From positions 1 to 64,000 of the forward strand of contig NZ_JAHRXF010000011.1 in assembly GCF_019104725.1 (NCBI RefSeq): DNA of 64,000 nucleotides. The letters are read 5' to 3'. Positions 1-8,098 of the stretch are shown piece after piece; position 1 is the stretch's first letter; each line of letters starts with the position of its first letter. The notes under the pieces were generated by a model. The model searched no databases. It worked only from the letters and a program-made list of their open reading frames with translations, and had not been told where the DNA came from. The DNA is from Streptomyces corallincola. Its GTDB lineage: Bacteria > Actinomycetota > Actinomycetes > Streptomycetales > Streptomycetaceae. A program made the translations under genes and the position numbers.

Positions 1-60
1 GGAGGGGGGGAGAGGGGGGGGGGGGGGGGGAGGGGGGGAGCGGGGGAGGGGGGGGGTGAG
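1..60. repeat. G-rich low-complexity tract
   Basis: Almost pure purine, with an unbroken run of 17 G at 14-30 and further G runs to about 56. The strand could form G-quadruplexes. The rest of the interval up to ribA (61-251) holds two palindromes described separately; I see no coding sequence in it. Confidence 0.8.
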
Positions 61-127
61 GGTGCCAGGGGGTGCCGGGGTTGGGGTGAACGGCGTGGGG
101 CGGGCTGCGGGCGGTCTTGAACTTCGT

Positions 128-191
128 TGCTTTAACTTTGAAGCATGAGCTAGGGTCGAGTCTCCGAGTTGCTGCTTCAAAACTGAAGCAG
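128..191. promoter_or_regulatory. pair of palindromic operators upstream of ribA
   Basis: Two copies of the same inverted repeat. The distal one at 128-145 reads TGCTTTA-ACTT-TGAAGCA (one mismatch between arms); the proximal one at 172-191 reads CTGCTTCA-AAAC-TGAAGCAG with perfect 8-bp arms. Their centres are 45 bp apart and they lie 60-120 bp before the ribA start. The design (16-20 bp palindrome, 4-bp centre, two copies) suits a MarR-type or other dimeric repressor. The regulator is not in the window; it may be encoded divergently just outside. Confidence 0.6.
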
Positions 192-251
192 TAGCAGAGG
201 CGCGAGCCGACGGGCAGGCACCGTCCGGCAGCCACTGATCCGGAGGCCCGC

Positions 252-902
252 ATGTCCGACATCCCCGCCACGACGATCCGCTCCCGCGTCCGTGTGCCGC
301 TGCGCTTCGGCGACGGGTACGGCGTGGACGCCGAGCTGGTCACCTTCCACGGGCTGACCGACGGGCAGGAGCATGTCGCGGTGGTGCTGGGCGAGCCCGG
401 CGCGGGCGCGGTGCCGCTGGTGCGGCTGCACTCGGAGTGCCTGACCGGGGACGTGTTCGGCTCGGCCCGCTGCGACTGCGGCCCGCAGTTGCGGGAGGCG
501 GTGGAGCGGATAGCGGAGCGCGGGGGCGTCCTGCTGTACCTGCGTCAGGAGGGCCGCGGCATCGGCCTCTACAACAAGCTCGACGCGTACGCCCTCCAGG
601 ACCAGGGTCTCGACACCTACGCGGCGAACACCGCCCTGGGCCTCCCGGAGGACGCCCGCGACTACACCTCGGCCGCCCAGATGCTGACCGCCCTCGGCAT
701 CACGGACCTGGACCTCCTGTCCAACAACCCCGACAAGTCGGCCCAGTTGACCCGCCACGCCATCACCGTCCGCCACCACGTCCCCACCGGCGTCTTCACC
801 ACGGCCCACAACGTCCACTACCTGCGGGCCAAGGTCACCCAGACCCAGCACACGCTGCCGCTGGGCGAGTTGGAGCAGACGGACATACCGGCGGCGGGCT
901 GA
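252..902 (+). CDS. ribA: GTP cyclohydrolase II
   Basis: Opens the GTP imidazole ring, releasing formate and pyrophosphate, in the first step of riboflavin synthesis in the cytoplasm. The 216-residue protein is a stand-alone GCH II without the RibB half found in many actinobacterial fusions. Visible family features are the zinc cysteines C63, C74 and C76 (SEC and RCDC), the GRGIGL loop at 101-106 and the conserved tyrosine Y113. The ATG is preceded by GGAGG with 5-bp spacing. Streptomyces usually carry several GCH II copies, some tied to secondary metabolism, so this may be a paralogue of the housekeeping enzyme; the twin palindromes upstream suggest dedicated control. The canonical Tyr argues for the normal pyrimidine product rather than the formamide variant known from a Met-bearing paralogue. 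Confidence 0.93.
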   Translation: MSDIPATTIRSRVRVPLRFGDGYGVDAELVTFHGLTDGQEHVAVVLGEPGAGAVPLVRLHSECLTGDVFGSARCDCGPQLREAVERIAERGGVLLYLRQEGRGIGLYNKLDAYALQDQGLDTYAANTALGLPEDARDYTSAAQMLTALGITDLDLLSNNPDKSAQLTRHAITVRHHVPTGVFTTAHNVHYLRAKVTQTQHTLPLGELEQTDIPAAG

Positions 903-910
903 GTCCGTAC

Positions 911-965
911 ACGCGAAAGGTCCGGGGCGACGCGCGTGGTGCGCGTCGCCCCGGACCTTTCGCGT
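911..965. terminator. bidirectional terminator between ribA and the YbjN gene
   Basis: A perfect 25-bp inverted repeat (left arm from 911, right arm to 965) around a 5-nt loop, placed between two convergent genes. There is no T-run, as is usual in Streptomyces. Confidence 0.85.
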
Positions 966-1009
966 GGTTCAGCGGGGCCGGGCCCCGGAACGCCGTGCGG
1001 AGGAGAAGG

Positions 1010-1540
1010 TCACTCCTCGTCGTCGCCCGGCTGCTCCGTGCCGTCCACGTCCTCTTCCAGGCCGAGCTGTTCGATCAGCCAGCGGTCGAACTCGATGGCG
1101 GCGCGGACCCAGCTCACGGTGGAGGAGACGAAGTGGTTGAGGTCCACGCCCGTACCGATGAGGAGCTGGGCCTCGCCGATGAGGCGGACCGTGCCGTCGT
1201 CGTGGGTGTGCGTGTAGACCTTGGGCCACAGGGTGCGGCGGTTCCAGTCGTCGATCGCTTCGAGGAGCTGCGGCTTCTCCTCGATCTGGTGCGGGCGGTC
1301 GTAGAAGGTCCGCACCGAGAAGACGGCCTGCTCGGCCTCTCCGCGGAACATGAAGTAGGTGCGGAACTGCTCCCACGGAGCGGCGAGGTCACCCTCCTCG
1401 TCGAGGACGTACTTGAGCTCCATCTGGTCGAGGAGCTGCTTCACCAGGTCCTGGTCCGGGACGACGGGGCCGGCCGGTCCCTGGGACTGGGGTTCGGGCT
1501 GGCCCCCGAAGTTCGGAATCGAGGACGGGTCGATGCTCAC
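1010..1540 (-). CDS. YbjN-domain protein
   Basis: A 176-residue cytoplasmic protein of the YbjN family, an alpha/beta fold related to type III secretion chaperones with no settled enzymatic role; in actinobacteria it is conserved near clpB. The domain spans roughly residues 30-160; the C terminus is acidic (last 20 residues rich in D/E). I chose the GTG at 1540, which has AAGGGA 9 bp upstream; an in-frame extension to 1600 has no ribosome binding site and unlikely composition. It follows clpB on the same strand after 320 bp, so it is probably transcribed separately. Confidence 0.8.
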   Translation of the reverse strand: MSIDPSSIPNFGGQPEPQSQGPAGPVVPDQDLVKQLLDQMELKYVLDEEGDLAAPWEQFRTYFMFRGEAEQAVFSVRTFYDRPHQIEEKPQLLEAIDDWNRRTLWPKVYTHTHDDGTVRLIGEAQLLIGTGVDLNHFVSSTVSWVRAAIEFDRWLIEQLGLEEDVDGTEQPGDDEE

Positions 1541-1861
1541 CGTGATTTTCCCTTCATACGGATTCCGCCATCCTCCCTCATGCGGGGAGGGGGGTGGCAA
1601 GCCCCGGCGCGGCCTGTCAGCCTACGGCTGACACGATCCGGGCGCCCGGCGCGGGGCCCGGTGGGGGGCGAAGCGGGCGGCGGTGGCGAACCGGGGCGGA
1701 ACGGCACGGTCCGGCGGGTGCGCGGTGGGCGCTCGGCGGGGTGGCGGTGGGCGCGCGGTGGGGTGGCTGGTCCTGCTGACCTGCGGGGTGGCGGCGGCCG
1801 ACCGTCACCCGTGCCGAAGCGTCCGGCCACCCCATAGCCCCATAGCCCCACCGCCCCACCG
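1541..1861. other. intergenic region between clpB and the YbjN gene
   Basis: No gene seen. It holds a perfect inverted repeat at 1615-1633 (TGTCAGCC-TAC-GGCTGACA), which could terminate clpB or serve as an operator 75 bp before the YbjN start, and a repeated CCCCATAG/CCCCACC patch next to the clpB stop codon. Confidence 0.6.
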
Positions 1862-4486
1862 TCAGAGCGTCTCCGCCGTCTTCGTCATCCTCACCGTCCC
1901 GCCCGCCGCCGGTCCCACCAGCAGACCGTCCTCGAAGCGGTCCACGCGGACCGTGTCGCCGTCCTTGACCTCGCCGGAGAGGATCTCGCGGGCCAGCCGG
2001 TCGCCGATGGCCGTCTGCACCAGGCGGCGCAGGGGCCGGGCGCCGTACGCCGGGTCCATGCCCTCCTCCGCGAGCCAGGCCAGCGCGTCCGGGGTGACGT
2101 CGAGGGTGAGGCGCCGCTCGGCCAGGCGCCGGGCGAGGGCGTCGATCTGGAGCCGGGCGATCCGGGCCAGCTCCTCCTGGCTGAGCGCGGAGAACACCAC
2201 GAGGTCGTCCAGCCGGTTCAGGAACTCCGGCTTGAAGGACGCCCGGACGGCACCCAGCACCCGTTCCCGCTTCTCCGCCTCGCCCGCCACCGGGTCCACC
2301 AGGAACTGGCTGCCCAGGTTGGAGGTGAGCACCAGGATGGTGTTGCGGAAGTCCACGGTGCGGCCCTGGCCGTCGGTGAGGCGGCCGTCGTCCAGCACCT
2401 GGAGCAGGACGTCGAAGACCTCGGGGTGCGCCTTCTCCACCTCGTCCAGCAGCACCACGGTGTACGGGCGCCGCCGCACCGCCTCGGTGAGCTGGCCGCC
2501 CTCCTCGTAGCCGACGTAGCCGGGAGGGGCGCCGACCAGGCGGGCGACGCTGTGCTTCTCGCCGTACTCCGACATGTCGATGCGGACCATCGCCCGCTCG
2601 TCGTCGAAGAGGAAGTCCGCGAGCGCCTTGGCGAGTTCGGTCTTGCCGACACCGGTCGGGCCGAGGAAGAGGAAGGAGCCGGTGGGCCGGTCGGGGTCCG
2701 CGATCCCGGCGCGGGAACGGCGCACCGCGTCGGAGACCGCGCGGACCGCCTCGGTCTGCCCGATCAGGCGGCGGCCCAGCTCCTCCTCCATGCGCAGCAG
2801 CTTCTGCGTCTCGCCCTCCATGAGGCGGCCCGCCGGGATGCCGGTCCAGGCGGCGACCACGTCCGCGATGTCGTCGGAGCCGACCTCCTCCTTGACCATC
2901 GTGTCGCGGGCGGCCTCCTCCTCGGCCGCGGAGGCGGCCTCCAGTTCCTTCTCCAGCTCGGGGATCTCGCCGTACAGCAGCTTCGAGGCGGTGTCGAAGT
3001 CGCCGTCCCGCTGGGCGCGTTCGGCCTGGCCGCGCACCTCGTCCAGGCGCTCCTTCAGCTCACCGACGCGGTTGAGGGACTGCTTCTCCTTCTCCCAGCG
3101 GGCGGTGAGACCGCGCAGCTCCTCCTCCTTGTCGGCGAGGTCGCGGCGCAGCCGCTCCAGGCGGTCGCGGGAGGCGGGGTCGGTCTCCTTGCCGATCGCC
3201 AGCTCCTCCATCTTCAGCCGGTCCACGGCCCGCTGGAGTTCGTCGATCTCCACGGGCGAGGAGTCGATCTCCATGCGCAGCCGGGACGCGGCCTCGTCCA
3301 CGAGGTCGATCGCCTTGTCGGGCAGGAAGCGGGAGGTGATGTACCGGTCGGACAGGCTCGCGGCGGCGACCAGCGCGCTGTCCGCGATCTGCACCTTGTG
3401 GTGGGCCTCGTACCGCCCCTTGAGCCCGCGCAGGATGGCGACGGTGTCCTCGACGGTGGGCTCCGCGACCAGCACCTGCTGGAAGCGGCGTTCCAGCGCC
3501 GGGTCCTTCTCGATCCGCTCGCGGTACTCGTCCAGCGTGGTGGCACCGACCATGCGCAGTTCGCCGCGGGCCAGCATCGGCTTCAGCATGTTGCCCGCGT
3601 CCATCGCGGAGTCGCCGCCCGCGCCCGCGCCGACCACGGTGTGCAGCTCGTCGATGAAGGTGATGATCTGCCCGTCGGAGTCCTTGATCTCCGCCAGGAC
3701 CGTCTTCAGCCGCTCCTCGAACTCGCCCCGGTACTTCGCGCCCGCGACCATCGCGCCCAGGTCCAGCGAGACCAGCCGCTTGTTCTTCAGCGACTCGGGG
3801 ACGTCGCCCTTGACGATGCGCTGGGCCAGGCCCTCCACGACGGCGGTCTTGCCGACGCCGGGCTCGCCGATGAGCACCGGGTTGTTCTTGGTGCGGCGGC
3901 TGAGCACCTGCACCACACGCCGGATCTCCTGGTCCCGGCCGATGACCGGGTCGAGGCGGCCCTCGCGGGCGGCGGCGGTGAAGTCGGTGCCGAACTTCTC
4001 CAGGGCCTTGTACTGCCCCTCGGGATCGGCGGTGGTCACTCGGCGTCCTCCCCTGGCCTTCCTGAAGGCCGCGTCCAGCTTCTTGGCGTCCGCCCCCTGG
4101 CGGGTGAGCACCTCACCGGCCGCGCCGCCCTTGGCGGCGACGGCGATCAGCAGATGCTCGGTGGACAGATACTCATCGCCGAGCGCCTCGGCGCGCTCGG
4201 TGGCGTCCGCGATGACGGCCAGCAGCTCGCGGTTCGGCTGCGGCGGCGCGACCGTGGAACCGGTCACGCTGGGCAGGCCGGACAGCACCCGCTCGGCACC
4301 CTCGCGCACGGCGGCGAGGTCGGCCTCGACGGCGGCGAGCAGGTCGGTGATGTTCTCGTTGTCCTGCCCCGCGAGCAGCGCGAGCAGCAGATGGGCGGGC
4401 GTGAGATCGGGATGCCCCTCGGCCACGGCACGCTTGCTCGCCGCGTTGATCGCGTCCCGGCTCCTGTTGGTCAGCTCTGCGTCCAC
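1862..4486 (-). CDS. clpB: ATP-dependent disaggregase ClpB
   Basis: Hexameric AAA+ unfoldase that, with DnaK, pulls polypeptides out of aggregates after heat stress. The 874 residues show the full architecture: an N-terminal Clp repeat domain (about 1-145), AAA-1 with Walker A GEPGVGKT at 207-214 and the IDELH Walker B, the long charged coiled-coil middle domain (about 410-525) that distinguishes ClpB from ClpA/C, and AAA-2 with GPTGVGKT at 609-616. The GTG at 4486 is chosen because GGAGGAGAAC lies just upstream; an ATG 66 bp earlier would add an unrelated N terminus. A HAIR operator lies 78 bp before the start, so HspR repression is expected, as shown for Streptomyces clpB. Confidence 0.97.
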   Translation of the reverse strand: MDAELTNRSRDAINAASKRAVAEGHPDLTPAHLLLALLAGQDNENITDLLAAVEADLAAVREGAERVLSGLPSVTGSTVAPPQPNRELLAVIADATERAEALGDEYLSTEHLLIAVAAKGGAAGEVLTRQGADAKKLDAAFRKARGGRRVTTADPEGQYKALEKFGTDFTAAAREGRLDPVIGRDQEIRRVVQVLSRRTKNNPVLIGEPGVGKTAVVEGLAQRIVKGDVPESLKNKRLVSLDLGAMVAGAKYRGEFEERLKTVLAEIKDSDGQIITFIDELHTVVGAGAGGDSAMDAGNMLKPMLARGELRMVGATTLDEYRERIEKDPALERRFQQVLVAEPTVEDTVAILRGLKGRYEAHHKVQIADSALVAAASLSDRYITSRFLPDKAIDLVDEAASRLRMEIDSSPVEIDELQRAVDRLKMEELAIGKETDPASRDRLERLRRDLADKEEELRGLTARWEKEKQSLNRVGELKERLDEVRGQAERAQRDGDFDTASKLLYGEIPELEKELEAASAAEEEAARDTMVKEEVGSDDIADVVAAWTGIPAGRLMEGETQKLLRMEEELGRRLIGQTEAVRAVSDAVRRSRAGIADPDRPTGSFLFLGPTGVGKTELAKALADFLFDDERAMVRIDMSEYGEKHSVARLVGAPPGYVGYEEGGQLTEAVRRRPYTVVLLDEVEKAHPEVFDVLLQVLDDGRLTDGQGRTVDFRNTILVLTSNLGSQFLVDPVAGEAEKRERVLGAVRASFKPEFLNRLDDLVVFSALSQEELARIARLQIDALARRLAERRLTLDVTPDALAWLAEEGMDPAYGARPLRRLVQTAIGDRLAREILSGEVKDGDTVRVDRFEDGLLVGPAAGGTVRMTKTAETL

Positions 4487-4563
4487 GTTCGCGTTCTCCT
4501 CCTCGGCCCCGACGGTTCCACCGACTCCCCGGCTCCACCACTGACTTAACAAGCATACGCAAA

Positions 4564-4584
4564 GTTGAGTCTATTCCACTCAAG
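4564..4584. promoter_or_regulatory. HAIR operator (HspR binding site) of clpB
   Basis: Reads GTTGAGT-N7-ACTCAAG, one base from the HAIR consensus CTTGAGT-N7-ACTCAAG recognised by HspR. It sits between clpB and the divergent FMN-binding gene, 54 bp from the start of the latter, so it may affect both. Confidence 0.88.
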
Positions 4585-4638
4585 GTACCCCCCGTTCTCC
4601 TGCTGGGGAAAACCCCCGAAGGAGCTAAATTCGCCCTC

Positions 4639-5052
4639 ATGAGCACGTACTCCCAGAACCCGGCCGCGCCGGACGAGCCCTACCTCGCCTTCTGGCGGGA
4701 ACGCCACCTCTGCACGCTGACCACGCTGCGCGCCGACGGCAGCCCGCACGTGGTGCCGGTGGGGGTGACCTACGACCCGGAAGCGGGACTCGCGCGGGTC
4801 ATCACCAGCCGCACCAGCGCGAAGGCCGTCCACGTACGGGCGGCCGGGGAGACGGGGGCGCGGGTGGCGGTCTGCCAGGTGGACGGCAGACGCTGGGCCA
4901 CCCTGGAGGGCCGGGCGCGGGTGCGCGCCGAGCGGGAGCGGGTCGCGGAGGCGGAACGCAGATACACCGAGCGCTATCAGCGGGTGCCCGCGGAGAACCC
5001 GCTGCGGATCGTGATCGAGATCGAGGTGGACCGGGCTCTCGGCCGGGGCTGA
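4639..5052 (+). CDS. pyridoxamine 5'-phosphate oxidase-like flavin/F420-binding protein
   Basis: A 137-residue split-barrel protein of the PNPOx-like family. The opening pattern, with a helix followed by LCTLTTLRADGSPHVVPVG and then an R-V-I-T-S-R strand, is typical of small actinobacterial members that bind FMN or F420 and reduce poorly defined substrates. It lies divergent to clpB and shares its 150-bp promoter gap including the HAIR site, so a heat-shock link is possible but unproven. The ATG at 4639 follows a GAAGGAG-like sequence. Substrate unknown. Confidence 0.8.
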   Translation: MSTYSQNPAAPDEPYLAFWRERHLCTLTTLRADGSPHVVPVGVTYDPEAGLARVITSRTSAKAVHVRAAGETGARVAVCQVDGRRWATLEGRARVRAERERVAEAERRYTERYQRVPAENPLRIVIEIEVDRALGRG

Positions 5053-5116
5053 CCGCTCATCGGGTTTCGGCCACCCTGCGCATCACCCGCAAGCGGCCGA
5101 AACCGGCGCAAACGCG

Positions 5117-5153
5117 AGCGGCGTCACCGTGTTCAGGTCACGGTGACGCCGCT
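5117..5153. terminator. hairpin terminator
   Basis: Perfect 15-bp stem (5117-5131 with 5139-5153) and 7-nt loop between convergent genes. A second, looser hairpin (5063-5072 with 5095-5104) precedes it. Confidence 0.8.
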
Positions 5154-5198
5154 GCGGGGGGAAGCGCCTGAGCGATCTTTTACGACGGGGGAATCGCG

Positions 5199-5534
5199 TC
5201 AGGCACTGCGGGGGGTGGCTGAAATGGTTCGTACATCCGAGATCTCCGGATCTGCCAGCCGGTGATCACGTTGGTCCAGGTTGACGAAGATCATGCCGTA
5301 GCGCACGGCACACCGGACGGGCTGGGGCGCGCCGCGCGGCTTGCGCAGGCACCGGTAGGCCCGTACGTCCTCGTCGTCGTCGCGGGTGACGACGACCGGC
5401 TCACCGAAGACCGTCACCATCAACGAGTCACCACTGTGGGGGATGGCGGTGACCAGATCGATGAAGTGCCAGCCCGAGCGGTAGGCGGTGGCCATCTCGC
5501 GTCGGAAGGAGCGGTCGTCCGGAGGGGTAGTCAT
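5199..5534 (-). CDS. degenerate Rieske-like protein
   Basis: A 111-residue protein I do not recognise as a named family. Its middle resembles the N-terminal Rieske domain of ring-hydroxylating oxygenases: GEPVVVTRDDD, AYRC followed by RG, and a second site VRCAVRYGMIFVNLD like the usual C-x2-H-G-x-x-F-x-N. Both cysteines are kept but the histidine ligands appear as arginine (C-L-R and C-A-V-R), and the spacer between the two halves is short, so a normal [2Fe-2S] cluster is unlikely. It starts 2 bp after the stop of the upstream exported peptide gene, indicating coupling. Function unknown; the pairing with a small secreted peptide and a divergent LuxR-type regulator suggests a signalling or maturation role, which is inference. 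Confidence 0.65.
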   Translation of the reverse strand: MTTPPDDRSFRREMATAYRSGWHFIDLVTAIPHSGDSLMVTVFGEPVVVTRDDDEDVRAYRCLRKPRGAPQPVRCAVRYGMIFVNLDQRDHRLADPEISDVRTISATPRSA

Positions 5535-5536
5535 GG

Positions 5537-5737
5537 TCAGTCCCAGACGCTGTCGTCCACGCGTTCCGGAAGAACCACGCCGACGGCCGACGCCGCGACC
5601 CGGGCGCCGCCCGCACCGTGACCACTGTTCTGCGCCCCCGAGAAGCCGGCCAGCGCGCCCACGGCCACAACGGCGGAGAAGGCGGCTACCAGCACCGAGC
5701 GAAGCAATCTCTTTCGCATAGTCGGCTTCGTCCTCAC
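5537..5737 (-). CDS. small exported peptide
   Basis: A 66-residue product with a basic start (KRLLRS), a hydrophobic segment of about 20 residues rich in V and A, then a hydrophilic tail of about 30 residues ending in DDSVWD. This is the layout of a signal peptide or membrane anchor plus a short mature peptide. The GTG at 5737 is chosen because GAGGAG lies 7 bp upstream; ATGs at 5752 and 5719 have poorer sites. It is the first gene of a two-gene unit with the Rieske-like protein and is divergent from a LuxR-type gene. It could be a precursor of a peptide signal or simply a small envelope protein; no family assignment. Confidence 0.65.
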   Translation of the reverse strand: MRTKPTMRKRLLRSVLVAAFSAVVAVGALAGFSGAQNSGHGAGGARVAASAVGVVLPERVDDSVWD

Positions 5738-5787
5738 TTCAAATCTCCTCATTCCCCCGACGAGTAAGACGATGGCTCATTCGGACA

Positions 5788-5816
5788 CATCATGACCACA
5801 CGATCGGTGCATCATG
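5788..5816. promoter_or_regulatory. direct repeats in the divergent promoter
   Basis: CATCATG occurs at 5788-5794 and 5810-5816, a 22-bp period (two helical turns), between the peptide operon and the divergent regulator. The spacing suits a regulator binding one face of the DNA. Confidence 0.4.
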
Positions 5817-5850
5817 TTCCTGCACGTTCAGGACCCTGGGGGGTGGAGAT

Positions 5851-6837
5851 TTGACAACAAATGGGACTAAGACGGCACATCCCCATGCGGTGACCGATCT
5901 GTGTGGTGAAGGTAACCGTCTCTACGCCACGGCGCTGCGTACCGGACGTGTCGCCCGTGAGGAGGCCGAGGCCGCCCCCTGCCTCATGGAGTTCGCCCTT
6001 CTGCACCCCGATCCCGACGACCCGGAGTGGCTGCGCCCGGTGCCGCCCTCGGTGGCGCTCGCGCGGCGTCTGCATCCGCTGGAGCGGGAGATCAGCGAGC
6101 GCCGCCGCACCTCGGTGGAGCTGGCGGAGGCGTTCGAGCCCTTCCTCGCGCTCAGCGCCCAGGACAGCACGCCCACCCACTCGATGACCGTCCTGGAGGG
6201 CCTGGACCGCATCAACGCGGCCCTTGACCTGGCGACGAGCCAGTGCCAGAGCGAGATGCTGACCGTGCAGCCGATGGGCGGACGCCGGTCCGAACAGCGG
6301 CTGATCGAGGGCCTGGAGCGCGACAAGCCCCTCATCGACCGGGGCGTGCGCATCCGCACCCTCTACCAGCACACCGCCCGCTACAACCCCGAGCGCATGG
6401 CGTACGTGGACCAGTTCGCCAACGGCAAGGTCGAGTACCGCACCATCGACGAACTCGTGGAGCGGCTGATCATCTGCGACGGCTCGGTGGCCTTCATCCC
6501 GATCCGGGACGACCGCCAGGTCGCGCTGGAACTGCGCCACCCCGGCCTGGTCGCCTACCTGACCAAGGTCTTCGAGTTCATGTGGAACCGCGCGGTCCCG
6601 CTGCACGCGGGCGCCCCCTACGAGACCGCGCCGGACGGCATCACCGACATCCAGCACTCCATCGCCAAGCTGCTGATCGAGGGCTATGTGGACGAGGCCA
6701 TCGCCCGTCGGCTGGGCATGAACGTCCGCACCTGCCGGGCCCACATCGCCAAGCTCGCCCAGGTGCTGGGCAGCGGAAGCCGGGCCCAGCTCGGCTTCCT
6801 GATCGCGCAGTCGGGGATACTCAAGCAGGAACGCTGA
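5851..6837 (+). CDS. TrmB/LuxR-type transcriptional regulator
   Basis: A 328-residue one-component regulator. The C terminus carries a LuxR/GerE helix-turn-helix at about 280-303 (DEAIARRLGMNVRTCRAHI). The central part (about 110-260) matches the PLD-like effector domain found in TrmB-style Streptomyces regulators: a TVQP strand, R-G-V-x-(I/M)-R, a strand with the E-Y-R pattern, and a final V-F-E-x-x-W-x-x-A-x-P-L helix. The TTG start at 5851 follows GGTGGAG and is supported by alignment with the start of the paralogue at 6943-7962. It is divergent from the exported peptide gene, so it is the natural candidate to control it, and the peptide or a derivative might be its signal; that is inference. 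Confidence 0.85.
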   Translation: MTTNGTKTAHPHAVTDLCGEGNRLYATALRTGRVAREEAEAAPCLMEFALLHPDPDDPEWLRPVPPSVALARRLHPLEREISERRRTSVELAEAFEPFLALSAQDSTPTHSMTVLEGLDRINAALDLATSQCQSEMLTVQPMGGRRSEQRLIEGLERDKPLIDRGVRIRTLYQHTARYNPERMAYVDQFANGKVEYRTIDELVERLIICDGSVAFIPIRDDRQVALELRHPGLVAYLTKVFEFMWNRAVPLHAGAPYETAPDGITDIQHSIAKLLIEGYVDEAIARRLGMNVRTCRAHIAKLAQVLGSGSRAQLGFLIAQSGILKQER

Positions 6838-6862
6838 CGGCCCCGCACCGGTCCACTCGCAA

Positions 6863-6909
6863 GGGACCTCACCCCCCGCACACCCCCCGCGTACGCCCCC
6901 AGAGGTCCC
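6863..6909. terminator. possible terminator between convergent regulators
   Basis: GGGACCTC at 6863-6870 pairs with GAGGTCCC at 6902-6909 across a 31-nt C-rich loop. The loop is long, so this is weak, but it lies between two convergent genes. Confidence 0.35.
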
Positions 6910-6942
6910 GTGCGCGCCCCTCAGTGTGTGCTGGGCGCCCTT

Positions 6943-7962
6943 TCAGCCCACCCGCTGCACCGGCGGGGCCGGTGGGCGGGCCGGGCCGTCCAGGCCGACC
7001 TGGGCGATGCGGACGCCCAGTTGGGTGCGGCTGGCCGCGCCCAGGGTCTCGGAGAGCCGGGCGATGTGCGCGCGGCAGGTGCGCACGCTGATGCCGAGGC
7101 GCTCGGCGATGACCGCGTCCTGGTGGCCCTCCGCGAGCAGCGCGGCGATGGCGCGTTCGCGGTGCGAGATGCCCTCGATGCCGGTGTCCGGGAGCGGCGC
7201 GGTGAGCGGCAGGGCGAGCCGCCAGAGCCGCTCGAACACCGTGACCAGATACGCGACCAGCGCCGGGTGCCGCAGTTCCAGGGCCATCGTGCGCTCGGTG
7301 TTGGCCGGGATGATGGCGACCGTGCGGTCGAAGAGGATGAGCCGGTCGATGACCTCGTCCAGGGTGCGGGCCTCGACGGTGTCGCCCATCAGCTCCAGGT
7401 AGTTGAGCAGCCCCTGTCCGTGCCGGGCGACGTGCGTGTAGAGGTCCCGCATGCGGACGCCCCGGCCGCGCAGGGCCAGCGCGCGGTGCAGGCCCTCGGT
7501 GAGTTCCGCCTCGCGCCGGATGCCGCCGGGCTGCACGGTGAGCACCTCGGTGGTGCACGCCTCGGTCGCCTCGTCCATCGCGGCCTGGATGCGGGACAGC
7601 CCGTCCAGCACGCGGATCGCGGTGCCCTCGCCGGGCGCGGGGGCGGCGGCGAGGTCGCGGCCGAGTCCCGCGTACCGGTCGAACGCGGCGACCGCCGAGC
7701 CCACCCGGAGCCGGCTCTCGCTGACCTCGTCGTAGACCCCGCGCAGCAGCCGGGCCATCACCTCCTGCGGGGAGGTCGGCACCAGCCAGTCCATGTCGTC
7801 GGGGTCGGGGTGCAGCAGGGCCAGCTCCAGCAGGCAGGGCACCGGCCCGGCGTCGGTGCGGGGCACCCGGCCCCGGCGCACGGCACGGGCGTACACCCGG
7901 TCACCGGCTCCGCACAGCCGGTCGGCACCGTGCGGATGCTCCTCGGTCCCGTGCCCGGACAT
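6943..7962 (-). CDS. TrmB/LuxR-type transcriptional regulator, paralogue
   Basis: A 339-residue regulator that aligns end to end with the product of 5851-6837: both share ALLHPDPDD near residue 50, the EVLTVQP strand, the RGVRMRDLY segment, and the helix-turn-helix with ISVRTCRAHIARLSE. The two genes converge, so the pair looks like an inverted duplication of an old regulator. The ATG at 7962 has GGTGGAA upstream; a GTG at 7974 is an alternative. No small-peptide gene accompanies this copy; its own upstream neighbour is the sugar-binding lipoprotein gene on the same strand. Target and ligand unknown. Confidence 0.83.
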   Translation of the reverse strand: MSGHGTEEHPHGADRLCGAGDRVYARAVRRGRVPRTDAGPVPCLLELALLHPDPDDMDWLVPTSPQEVMARLLRGVYDEVSESRLRVGSAVAAFDRYAGLGRDLAAAPAPGEGTAIRVLDGLSRIQAAMDEATEACTTEVLTVQPGGIRREAELTEGLHRALALRGRGVRMRDLYTHVARHGQGLLNYLELMGDTVEARTLDEVIDRLILFDRTVAIIPANTERTMALELRHPALVAYLVTVFERLWRLALPLTAPLPDTGIEGISHRERAIAALLAEGHQDAVIAERLGISVRTCRAHIARLSETLGAASRTQLGVRIAQVGLDGPARPPAPPVQRVG

Positions 7963-8098
7963 CGCCCGTTCCACCCCCGGCTAGCTGCCACTTCCGCAGC
8001 GCAACTATGCGCGGCCGGAACCGGGTCCGCAACACGGTTGGGTCCCTATGCGAGGGGGTGCGGGGGCGGTGCGGGGGTGGACCGGGGGCGGCGCGGGG

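Noticed and set aside
2426..4549. Long open frame on the plus strand opposite clpB
   Set aside because: Complement of a confident gene; third-position GC bias opens such shadows. No domain, no ribosome binding site.
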